A model generated the notes under the pieces. The model made no database searches. It saw nothing but the letters and a program-made list of their open reading frames with translations, and had not been told where the DNA came from. Position numbers and translations under genes: made by a program. From Sphingomonas sp. BK580 (GTDB lineage Bacteria > Pseudomonadota > Alphaproteobacteria > Sphingomonadales > Sphingomonadaceae), in the NCBI RefSeq assembly GCF_014194975.1, contig NZ_JACIAY010000001.1:558001-622000 (forward strand): a DNA stretch of 64,000 bases. The letters run 5' to 3'. Shown here piece by piece: positions 34,935 to 43,192 of the stretch. Within the stretch, counting starts at the first letter, position 1; every line of letters starts with the position of its first letter.

Positions 34935-37900
34935 TCAGAACTGATAGCCGATCCCGACGTTGGCCCCGATGCGCTTACGACTGTTATAGGTGGCGCCGAG
35001 CTTCACGATCGTGTGGCCGTCCTCCATGATCCGCGACACGCCCATCGCTACCGCCGACTGCCCCTGGAAGGTGCCGGCACCGAGCGAGAACATGCTCTTT
35101 CCCTCCTCGTAGGGCTGCGGCATCCCGGCCATCGCCAGCGCCCCGGCGACTCCCGCACTCAGGTCGCGGTTGACGCGGCCGAGGTCGAACGAGAGCGCCG
35201 CGACGCGCTGGTCGGTGTAGCTGTTGGCGGCGTCGACCGCGGCGCCCATCGCACCGTTGAGCTGGGCGACGTTCACCGCGTCGCCGTCCGACGTGCCGGG
35301 CGCGAGATTGTGCAGCGCGACCGCCTTCTCGCCGCCCAGCGTGACGGAGTCGCTGCCGTCGCCGTCATACTGGATCGAACGGCTGCTGGCGGCGAGCGCC
35401 GCCTCCGCCTTGGTCTCGACCGAGCTGACCCGAGTCTCGACGGCGGCGACCCGCGTCGTGGTCGCCGTCAGCTGGGTGCTCGCGCCAGCGCCGGCATCGC
35501 CTGCCGAGACCGGCGCCGGCGTGGGGCCTCCATCGGTGTTCGTGCGCGGAGGAGCGCCGCCCGCAGCGCCGTTCGACGGGGCGCCCGGCGTACCCGCCGG
35601 TGCGCCACTCAGCCGCGCGTTGATCGCCTGCAGCGCGTCGCCCACGCTCGAGTAAGTGACACCGTCGAGCGTGTAGCTCGGTGCTGCCAGCGCGCCGGTC
35701 AGGCCGTCGTAGCTCGCCCCGCCGCCGAAGCCCGCGACGAGAGCCGCGCCCATCGCGCTCGACACGCCGCGCAGCTGCGAGACGTTGACCGCGTCCGTGT
35801 CTGCGGCACCCGCGGCGACGCCGGTGATCTGGCGGTTTCCGATCGGCGAGTAGGTGTTGGTGCCCGGGTTGAGGTAGGCGATGTTGCGTGCGATCGCCAC
35901 CTCGCCGAGCGACGCCTGCGGCGCGGTGAGACCGAACGCAGTGTAGCCGCTGACCGCGCCGCGCGTGGTCTGCGACGCCGAGCCGAGCGCGACGCTGCCG
36001 TCCTTGTCGGCGATCGCGCCGGAGCCGATCGCGCTCGTCGCGAATCCACTGGCGCTGGCCAGCGTACCCACGGCGGTGGATCCGAAGCCTTCGGCGTGCG
36101 CGACCGTGCCAACGGCAGTCGAGTAGGAGTCCCGGGCCTCGGCATTGAAGCCGAAGGCCGCGGCGTACGTCGCCGTCGCGGCGGCCATGTTGCCGATCGC
36201 GACCGCACGCGTGCCCTGCGCGCTCGCGGTGTTGCCGATCGCGAGCGTGTCGGCGGCGTTGGTCACGACGTTCGCGCCGATCGCGAGCGCCCCATCCCCG
36301 GTCGCGCTGTTGTTCGTGCCGATGGCGATCGCGCCATTGCCCGATGCCACGTTGGTGAAGCCGAGCGCGGCCGCACCGAGGCCGCTCGCCTGGTTGGTGG
36401 AACCGATCGCGGTGCTGCCGTCGCCGCTCGCGACGTTGACGTTGCCGAGGGCGATCGCGCCGATGCCCGTCGCGTTGTTGTCCTTGCCGAGCGCGGTCGC
36501 GCCTGCGCCGGTCGCGTAGTTCGGGTCACCGATCGCCACCGCGCCATCGCCCGAGGCGACGTTGCCGAGGCCGATCGACACCGCCTTGCCGTCCATCGCC
36601 TTCGCGCCGTCGCCGATCGCGACCGAGCTCGTGCCGCCAGCGACTGCATTACGGCCCACCGCGATCGCCGCCTCGCCCGACGAGGCCGACGCGGGGCCGA
36701 TAGCGGTCGAGTCGAAGCCGGAGGCAGCGCTGTCCGCCATCGTCGAGTTCGCGCGGAAATACTTCGTTCCGGCGGTGTTCGCGCCGCCCGCGCCCGTGCT
36801 TCCGCTCCCGCCCGACCCCGTGGCCGGTGCGGTCGCAAGCGACGTCTCGATCGCGCCGAACACCGACTGGACCGAGCCGTACGATCGGCCGTTGAAGGTG
36901 AAGTTGCCCGTGAAACCGCTGGCGGGATTGTAGCGGAAGCCGCTCCCGAGCGCGCTCGCCGTGGCGTTGCCGAGCGCGAAGAGCTGGTTGCCGTTCACCG
37001 AGTCGAATGAACCCGCCGCGACCAAGCCGTCGGCAACGCCGTGCAGCCGGACCGGGCCGCTGCCTGCGCCGATGAACGTGAGATCCTGCGAGACGCGACC
37101 GCCGTTCGGCGTCGTCGGCGTGGCGGCATCGGAGTAGCGTACCGGCCCGCGCGCACCGCCGTCGAGTGCGGTGTTGAGCTGATCCAGATCCTGCGACAAC
37201 CCACCCACGCGCGAGTCGAGCGCGCCGATCAGCCCGGCCTGGAGCGCGGCGACGTTGGTAAGCGTGCCGACGGTCTGGTTGGTGTCGAACAGCTGGCCCG
37301 CGGTCGCGGCATCGCTTGAGCCCGCCGCGAGCGTCCCGGCGGCGACGTTGCGCAATCCGACCGGCACACCCGCCGTCCCCAAGGTCGCCGAGCCGCGGCC
37401 GGAGTCGTCGTAGCGGAGCGCGAGATCGCTTAATCCCTGGAAGCTCTGTGCCAGCGCGAACAGCTGGCCGCCGTTGACGGCGTCGGTCGAGCCGCTCGAC
37501 AGCTGCGCCTCCGCGACGTTGTGCAGCGACACCGGGCCCGGATCGCGTCCGACCAAGGTCAGGCTTTGCGTCACGATACCCCCGTTGGGCACGGTCGGGA
37601 TCGCCGGATCGGAGTAGCGCACGGGGCCGATCGCGCCACGCTCGGTGTCACTACGCACGGCAGCGATCGCGCTCGCGTTGCTACCCAGCAGCACGCCTTG
37701 CGCGGTCACTGTCGTGCCGAGCGCGGCGAGGCTGCTTCGCGCGGTCGCGAGATCGCCCGCCTGGCTCGTGACGTCATCATGCAACGCCGCCACCGCCGCG
37801 TTCGTGTCGGCGAGCTGCCCGCCGTTGACCGCGTCCGTCGAGCCCGGCGCGGTGCTGCCTGGCGCCACATTGGCTAGCATCACCGGCGCGGCATTGGCGC

Positions 37901-39575
37901 CGCCGAGCGTGATGCGCGCGCGGGTCGAGTCATCATAGCGCACCGTGGCAGCGGCGAGACCGCTGACCTGCTGACTCACGTCATAGAGCTGCCCGCCGTT
38001 GATCGCGTCGCTCGACCCCGCCGCTACTTGACCATCCGCGACGTTGTGGACCCGAACGGGGCCGTGCTGGGCGCCCAGCACGGCAACGTCGTTGGTGGGG
38101 GTCGTAGTCGCCACCGTCGGTGCCCCGGGAGTGACATATTGGACCGGGCTGACATTGCCGCTCACGCTCATGGCGCGCAGCGACAAGATCGCGTCGGCGT
38201 TCGCCGTTATGCGCGCGTCCTGGTCGCCCAGCAGGGTACCTTGCGCGGCAACCGCGGTACCAAGCGTGCCGAGCGTACCGGCCTGCGCGGCCACCAACCC
38301 CTGGAGGCTGGCGATATTGGCGGCCGCGGTGGCGAGATCGCTTCCTTGCTGGGTCAGTGTCGCGCCCTGCGCGCCGACGGTGACGCCGAGCGTACCCAGT
38401 TGCGCGATATTGGCGGCGATGCGCACCTCATGGTCGGCCACCTGGGTCTGCAGACCGGTCACGTCGCTGCCGGTGGTGCCGAGCGTGGCACGCAGCGCGG
38501 CGACGTCGGTGACGTTGGCGCCGACGCTGGCCTGGAGCGCGCCGATATCGGTCGACTGGCGCGCGATCTCGCTTACGGCGATCGCGACATCGCCCGTGAG
38601 CGTGCCGACGGAACCCTGCAGCGCCTGCACGGTCTGGCCCTGCCCCGCCACGCTGGTGGCGAGCGCGGTCATCCCATCGTTCAGCGTGGTGAGCGCCCCC
38701 AGATTGGCGCTGATCCGCGCGCCCTGCTGGTTGAGCGACGCCGTCAGCGTCGCCACGTCGGCGACGTTACCCGAGACGGTCGCCTGAAGTCCCTGCAGTG
38801 CGGTCGCCTGGTCCGCGACGGTCGAGCCGAGTGTGCCGAGCCCCGCGTTCACCGTCCCGAGCAGGTTGGTGTTGGCGGTGAGCTGCGCGCCCTGCTGGTT
38901 CACTGTGGTCGTCAGCGTGCCGACCTCGGCGACGTTGCCCGCCACCGTCGCCTGCAGCCCCTGTAGCGCGTTCATTTGGGTGGCCACTGTCGCACCCAGC
39001 GTGCCGAGGCCCGCGTTCACCGTCCCGAGCAGGCTGGTGTTGGCGCTGACCTGCGCCCCCTGCTGGTTCACCGTGGTCGTCAGCGTGGCGAGGTTGGTGA
39101 CGTTGCCGGCGACGGTGGTCTGCAGCCCCTGGAGCGTCGTCCCTTGCGCCGCCACGGTCGAGCCGAGCGTGCCCAGCCCCGAGCTGACCGTGTTGAGCAG
39201 GCTGGTGTTGGCGGTGAGCTGCGTCTGCTGCAGGTTCACCGCGGCGGTCACCGTGGCGAGGTTGCTGATGTTCGCGCTGGTCGCTGCCTGCACCGTCTGC
39301 AATGTCGCGGCCTGGTTGGCGACCGTCGTGGTCAACGTGTTGACGTTGGTGTTGAGCGAGTTGGCGAGGTTGGTGGTCGCGGTGATCTGCGTGCCCTGGG
39401 CGGTGACGGTGGTGGTCAGCGCGTTGAGACTGTCGTTGAGGCCCGACAATGACAGGATCTGCGCGGGCGCGGACGCGGACTGCAACGCCGCGGCACCGGC
39501 GAGCAGCGTGAGGCAGGTCGACTGGCGCAGCCGGAAACGTTTGGCGCGACGTGCGGCGCGAATGGAAACGGACAT
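34935..39575 (-). CDS. Trimeric autotransporter adhesin (YadA/Hia type)
   Basis: 1546 aa. Basic leader and signal peptide (LTLLAGAAALQSASAPAQ, cut near residue 39). A long coiled-coil stalk begins with five 56-residue repeats (64-343). Several neck or connector motifs follow (SDAINGGQLYDV, TDAVNGGQLADT, TDAVNGGQLFAL, FDSVNGNQLFAL). Then a YadA-head region of about 14-residue SxAxGxxAxA units (about 960-1200), another neck (TDAVNVSQLRG, DAVNVAQLNGA) and a C-terminal YadA anchor (FSLGAGTFQGQSAVAMGVSRI to NVGIGYQF), four beta-strands that trimerise in the outer membrane. Function: surface adhesion or biofilm. Single gene with its own upstream region. Confidence 0.95.
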   Translation of the reverse strand: MSVSIRAARRAKRFRLRQSTCLTLLAGAAALQSASAPAQILSLSGLNDSLNALTTTVTAQGTQITATTNLANSLNTNVNTLTTTVANQAATLQTVQAATSANISNLATVTAAVNLQQTQLTANTSLLNTVSSGLGTLGSTVAAQGTTLQGLQTTVAGNVTNLATLTTTVNQQGAQVSANTSLLGTVNAGLGTLGATVATQMNALQGLQATVAGNVAEVGTLTTTVNQQGAQLTANTNLLGTVNAGLGTLGSTVADQATALQGLQATVSGNVADVATLTASLNQQGARISANLGALTTLNDGMTALATSVAGQGQTVQALQGSVGTLTGDVAIAVSEIARQSTDIGALQASVGANVTDVAALRATLGTTGSDVTGLQTQVADHEVRIAANIAQLGTLGVTVGAQGATLTQQGSDLATAAANIASLQGLVAAQAGTLGTLGTAVAAQGTLLGDQDARITANADAILSLRAMSVSGNVSPVQYVTPGAPTVATTTPTNDVAVLGAQHGPVRVHNVADGQVAAGSSDAINGGQLYDVSQQVSGLAAATVRYDDSTRARITLGGANAAPVMLANVAPGSTAPGSTDAVNGGQLADTNAAVAALHDDVTSQAGDLATARSSLAALGTTVTAQGVLLGSNASAIAAVRSDTERGAIGPVRYSDPAIPTVPNGGIVTQSLTLVGRDPGPVSLHNVAEAQLSSGSTDAVNGGQLFALAQSFQGLSDLALRYDDSGRGSATLGTAGVPVGLRNVAAGTLAAGSSDAATAGQLFDTNQTVGTLTNVAALQAGLIGALDSRVGGLSQDLDQLNTALDGGARGPVRYSDAATPTTPNGGRVSQDLTFIGAGSGPVRLHGVADGLVAAGSFDSVNGNQLFALGNATASALGSGFRYNPASGFTGNFTFNGRSYGSVQSVFGAIETSLATAPATGSGGSGSTGAGGANTAGTKYFRANSTMADSAASGFDSTAIGPASASSGEAAIAVGRNAVAGGTSSVAIGDGAKAMDGKAVSIGLGNVASGDGAVAIGDPNYATGAGATALGKDNNATGIGAIALGNVNVASGDGSTAIGSTNQASGLGAAALGFTNVASGNGAIAIGTNNSATGDGALAIGANVVTNAADTLAIGNTASAQGTRAVAIGNMAAATATYAAAFGFNAEARDSYSTAVGTVAHAEGFGSTAVGTLASASGFATSAIGSGAIADKDGSVALGSASQTTRGAVSGYTAFGLTAPQASLGEVAIARNIAYLNPGTNTYSPIGNRQITGVAAGAADTDAVNVSQLRGVSSAMGAALVAGFGGGASYDGLTGALAAPSYTLDGVTYSSVGDALQAINARLSGAPAGTPGAPSNGAAGGAPPRTNTDGGPTPAPVSAGDAGAGASTQLTATTTRVAAVETRVSSVETKAEAALAASSRSIQYDGDGSDSVTLGGEKAVALHNLAPGTSDGDAVNVAQLNGAMGAAVDAANSYTDQRVAALSFDLGRVNRDLSAGVAGALAMAGMPQPYEEGKSMFSLGAGTFQGQSAVAMGVSRIMEDGHTIVKLGATYNSRKRIGANVGIGYQF
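38547..39386 (-). repeat. Five tandem 168-bp coding repeats in the adhesin stalk
   Basis: Residues 64-343 form five units of exactly 56 residues. Units 2 to 4 are nearly identical (pattern TANTxLLxTVxxGLGTLGxTVAxQ, then LQGLQxTVxGNV, then TLTxxxNQQGAQ); units 1 and 5 are more diverged. 56 residues is eight heptads, which fits one repeated coiled-coil segment. Confidence 0.85.
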
Positions 39576-39969
39576 CTCAACCCCCGTCTGAGCGATGGAG
39601 ACGGGATCGCGTCCGCTGGTTAACAGCTGGAAATCTACTAGGTTAATAGAGAGACACTTATACCTAGGTCGTAGCTAAGGGCTATGATTATCGCTTTGTT
39701 AGTCGCGTTCATGGGTGTGCCGATGTTGCAGCGAAAGCCCATGTTCCGGCATCGTCATGCCGGCGCCTCCCCCTCGCTTGACCATATTCTCTACACGGAG
39801 CGAATACCGGTACCATGAAGAAGCGCGGCTCGCGTGAGCTGTTAATCGGTCGCCTGCTATGATGGGTTGCCGGCGAGCGGTCTTCGGAAGCGATCTACTG
39901 GTTCCTCGAAGCCGCCGTTTGTTCAGGATCGTTCTACATCGGCTTAGATCTGCCGATCCGCGGCGACAG
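39576..39969. other. Intergenic region (394 bp) upstream of the adhesin
   Basis: It carries the adhesin promoter region. The part 39630-39720 is strikingly A+T-rich for this genome (for example ggttaatagagagacac, gattatcgctttgttag). A hairpin ccggcat-cgtc-atgccgg lies at 39746-39763 and a TACCGGTA palindrome at 39805-39812. No gene was found; a 15-codon frame from ATG 39815 is not supported. Confidence 0.55.
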
Positions 39970-40968
39970 CTACCGGCCCCGGTCGCTTGCCGCCCCGGTC
40001 AGTCGTTCCCAGTTGGCATAGGCCAAGCCACGTCGCGCCGAGTCGTCCAGCGTCACGGTGTCGAGGAAGCGACGCGGTTCGCCACCAGGGCGATACTGAT
40101 ACGGGTAGTCGGTCGAAAAGAGCAGGCGATCCGCCCCGACGATGTCCAGGCAGCGCTGCAGATAAGGTTCGCTCCACATACCGCTGCCGGTGACGTAAAG
40201 ATTGCTGCGCGCGTAGTCGGCGAGGGAATGATCGAGCTCGAGCGCGCGGCCCAGGACGGCCGCAGTGCGCTCGAGGTAGAACAGCACCACCTCGCCCCAG
40301 TGGCCGAGGATGATCTGAAGCCCGGGCAGCTCGTCGAAGACACCCGCTGCCGCAAGTCGCACCCACGCCAAGCCTGCCTCGTAGTGCCAGCCTAGGCCGA
40401 AGGCGGCGAGTGCCAGGTCGGCCCGTTCGCCGATCCCCGAGTAATTGGCCTCACGCACTGCCGGAGACGGTGTCTGGGGATGGATGAAGAGCGGAACGCC
40501 GAGCTCCGCTGCTTTGGCCAGCATGGGCCTCAAGGCAGGATGGTCGAGATGCCGCTCGCGCGTGCGCCCGCACAGCAAGGCACCCTTGAGCCCGAGTTCG
40601 CGGACCGCACGCTCCAACTCGCGGGGCGCGGCGTCGGGGTCGGCGGTGGGAAGGGCCGCGAAGCCTTGGAAGCGGCTCGGGTGGCGGGCGCACGCTCCGG
40701 CGATCAGATCGTTGACGCGTCGGGCGGCCTCGACCGCCGGGACGGGTTCCAGGTTGTGGAGACCCGGCGTGGTCAAGGAGAGCACCTGCATGTCGACGCC
40801 CTGCTCGTCCATCAACGCGAGGCGACCCTCACCTAAGTCGGCCAGGCGCTCGCCCGTCTCGCCCCCATCCGCGATCGCTGACACCGGGTCATGCGGCGGT
40901 GGAGCAGCGGCCCACGCCTCACGGACGCTGTGAGGCAAGACGTGTTCTTCGATCGCGATCAGGCGCAT
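39970..40968 (-). CDS. Amidohydrolase-2 family enzyme (ACMSD / gamma-resorcylate decarboxylase-like)
   Basis: 332 aa, cytoplasmic. Starts MRLIAIEEHVLP: the E-x-H (Glu7, His9) metal motif that replaces HxH in decarboxylase members such as gamma-resorcylate decarboxylase. Further ligands fit FIHPQ, LGHWGE and FSTDYPYQ (metal Asp). These TIM-barrel enzymes decarboxylate or hydrolyse aromatic or acidic substrates. Substrate unknown here. It is on the same strand as the SDR gene upstream (151 bp gap) and may share its regulation. Confidence 0.85.
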   Translation of the reverse strand: MRLIAIEEHVLPHSVREAWAAAPPPHDPVSAIADGGETGERLADLGEGRLALMDEQGVDMQVLSLTTPGLHNLEPVPAVEAARRVNDLIAGACARHPSRFQGFAALPTADPDAAPRELERAVRELGLKGALLCGRTRERHLDHPALRPMLAKAAELGVPLFIHPQTPSPAVREANYSGIGERADLALAAFGLGWHYEAGLAWVRLAAAGVFDELPGLQIILGHWGEVVLFYLERTAAVLGRALELDHSLADYARSNLYVTGSGMWSEPYLQRCLDIVGADRLLFSTDYPYQYRPGGEPRRFLDTVTLDDSARRGLAYANWERLTGAASDRGR

Positions 40969-41119
40969 AGACGTCTCCGTCCGAGGTTGGCTCGCAACCG
41001 CCGAACAGGGTGAGAGGTTGCCGACCGGCCAGCCTCCGAGACCGTCGGTGGCGCGAGCTACGCTACGAGCCTGCCACTAAGCCCGACGATGGTTCAAGCC
41101 GGCGTGCAACGGCGATCGA

Positions 41120-42022
41120 TCACGCGGTCACAGGCTGCGAGTAATCCATCCTGGCGAGGTCGGCGAGCAGATCGGGACCGCTAGGCTCCCATCCCAGTCG
41201 GGCCCGGGTCCAGACACTCGACGCAGTCATATCGAGTGCAGCGAACGGCGCCATCCCGCCGAAGTAGCGCTCGACCTCGTCGGCGGCGATCGAGCGGACC
41301 GGCAGCGCGGCTCCCTTGCCGATGGCCTCGGCGATCGCGCGTGCCTCGATCCCCTCCTCGACCGAGGCATGGTATCGGGCGCCCGGCTGGCCCTTCTCCA
41401 GAGCCAGGACGTAGAGCCTGGCAACATCGCTGATATGCGCCGCAGCCCAACGCGTCTTCCCTTCGCCGAGATAGGCCACCGCCCCGGCGCGGCGCGCCTC
41501 GGCGATCAGCGGCGTGATCAGACCGGCCCTGGTGGTGTCATGCACCTGCGGCAGGCGAATGGTGCGCACGTCGACGCGCTCGGCGATCAGCGCTGCGGCG
41601 GCAAGCTCCGTCACGATGCGCGGATTGGCATGGAGCGGGTTGAGCACATCCTCGGTCGCCGGACCGCCCCCGCGCGGCGTACCGATGCCGATGCCGGAGG
41701 TGATCAGGATCGGCTTGTTCGTCCCGGCCAGCGCGGCCCCCATCGCGGCGATGTTGCGTTCGTCCTTCCGGGTATTCTCGACGAACTTCGCGAAATCGTG
41801 ATCGAACGCGCAGTGGATCACCGCATCGGCCGCGGCGACCCCCACGGCAAGCGTCTCGGGTCGTTCCAGGTCGCCGCGATGAACTGCGACCCCGGCCGCC
41901 TCGAGCCGGTGCGCCCCGGCGTCGGACCGAGTGAGCCCGAGGACATCGTGGCCGCTCTGGAGCAGCGCCGGGATGAGGTGGGAGCCGATGAAGCCGGTCG
42001 CGCCGGTCAGAAATACGCGCAT
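41120..42022 (-). CDS. NAD(P)-dependent SDR / epimerase-like oxidoreductase
   Basis: 300 aa, extended/atypical SDR. Rossmann motif GATGFIGSH (residues 7-15), then GVAVHRGDLERPETL and DAVIHCAFDHD. There is no classical YxxxK at the usual place, so it may be an atypical NmrA-like or reductase member. The substrate cannot be deduced. It is divergent (94 bp between starts) from an HTH regulator, which therefore probably controls it. Confidence 0.85.
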   Translation of the reverse strand: MRVFLTGATGFIGSHLIPALLQSGHDVLGLTRSDAGAHRLEAAGVAVHRGDLERPETLAVGVAAADAVIHCAFDHDFAKFVENTRKDERNIAAMGAALAGTNKPILITSGIGIGTPRGGGPATEDVLNPLHANPRIVTELAAAALIAERVDVRTIRLPQVHDTTRAGLITPLIAEARRAGAVAYLGEGKTRWAAAHISDVARLYVLALEKGQPGARYHASVEEGIEARAIAEAIGKGAALPVRSIAADEVERYFGGMAPFAALDMTASSVWTRARLGWEPSGPDLLADLARMDYSQPVTA

Positions 42023-42084
42023 GGGAGTCTCCTCGCTGACGAAGGACGTATCGCCGCGCGATCGACCCTGTTAAAGTAGTGAGC

Positions 42085-42096
42085 GTATCATGGTAT
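42085..42096. promoter_or_regulatory. Candidate operator between SDR and HTH regulator
   Basis: GTATCATGGTAT is an imperfect palindrome centred on CATG in an A+T-rich patch, 21 bp before the regulator ATG and about 63 bp before the SDR ATG. The divergent placement suits an operator for the MmyB-like regulator. Confidence 0.35.
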
Positions 42097-42116
42097 AAGC
42101 AGCAACAGGATCGGCC

Positions 42117-42953
42117 ATGGCCAGCGACTCACCCAACGCGCTCGGCACCTACCTGCGCGATCGCCGCCTCCGTCTCGACCCTGCCACGTTCGGTTTCACG
42201 GGCGGCCGGCGCCGCACCCCCGGCCTTCGCCGCGAGGAGGTGGCGAGCCGCGCGAACATCAGCCCCACCTGGTATACCTGGCTCGAGCAGGGCCGTGGCG
42301 GCGCGCCATCCGCGGATGTCCTCGACCGGATCGCCAGGGGTCTGATGCTGACCGAGCCGGAGCGCCAGCACATCTACATGCTCGGTCTGGGGCGTCCTCC
42401 CGAGGCGCGCTATGAGCCGGTCGACGGCATCACTCCCCGCCTGCAACGGGTGCTCGACGGGATGGTGCTGAGCCCGGCGATCATCAAGACCGCGATGTGG
42501 GACGTAGTCGGCTGGAACCGCGCGGCCGCGGTGCTGCTGACCGATTACGGCAAGCTGCCGCGCGAGGGACGCAACATCCTCCGCCTGATGTTCGGCAGTG
42601 ACCGTGTCCGCGCCCGCAACGCGGATTTCGACAGCATCGCCCGCTTCGTCGTCGGCGCGTTCCGCGCCGACGTGACGCGCGCGGGCGCCAGCGCCAGCAC
42701 CGAGGTCACGAAGCTGGTCGCGGAGCTGTCGCGGCTCAGCCCCGAGTTCGAGGCATTGTGGCAGGACAACGACGTCGTCGCTCATGGCGAGGGGGTGAAG
42801 CGGATCCACCATCCCGACGCGGGGTTGCTGGCGATGGAGTTCTCGTCGTTCGCGGTCGAGGGACGGCCCGAACTAGGGATGATCATCTACAACCCTGCTA
42901 CTCGCGATGACGCTGCGCGGCTGCAGGTCCTGCTGGATGAACGCGGGAGCTAA
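42117..42953 (+). CDS. XRE-type HTH regulator with MmyB-like ligand domain
   Basis: 278 aa. N-terminal HTH: LGTYLRDRRLRLDPATFGF, then RRTPGLRREEVASRANISPTWYTWLEQGRGGAPSADVLDRIARGL, the hallmark of the MmyB-like family. The C-terminal domain (about 100-270) is the PAS-like MmyB ligand-binding domain (MWDVVGWNRAAAVLL, ILRLMFGS, FSSFAVEGRPELGMIIY). These often repress a divergent oxidoreductase gene, which is the arrangement here. ATG 42117 has acagga upstream. Confidence 0.9.
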   Translation: MASDSPNALGTYLRDRRLRLDPATFGFTGGRRRTPGLRREEVASRANISPTWYTWLEQGRGGAPSADVLDRIARGLMLTEPERQHIYMLGLGRPPEARYEPVDGITPRLQRVLDGMVLSPAIIKTAMWDVVGWNRAAAVLLTDYGKLPREGRNILRLMFGSDRVRARNADFDSIARFVVGAFRADVTRAGASASTEVTKLVAELSRLSPEFEALWQDNDVVAHGEGVKRIHHPDAGLLAMEFSSFAVEGRPELGMIIYNPATRDDAARLQVLLDERGS

Positions 42954-43192
42954 GGACGGAGACGGCGGGGTGCGGACGACTCGATAGCAGTCACTCCCGA
43001 CACCCTGCCCGCCCCCCACCTTCGTTCGCTCGTTCGGTCGCGGGAGCAAGCGTCCAGGTGCCTCACGTCGATCGCTGGCGAAAGCATCGCACAAGGGGCG
43101 CACCGCGTTCGATCGCGACCCTCCCACCCTCGCCCCCGTCGTCGGGATCCGGGAAGCCGAGAAGGTCCACGCTCGACCGGTCCCCCCGCGCG

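Noticed and set aside
38547..39386. Regular repeats considered as CRISPR
   Set aside because: The 168-bp units are in-frame coding repeats of a coiled-coil stalk without spacers, and no cas genes are present.
39815..39862. 15-codon frame after ATG 39815
   Set aside because: Too short, no clear ribosome site and no conservation evidence available.
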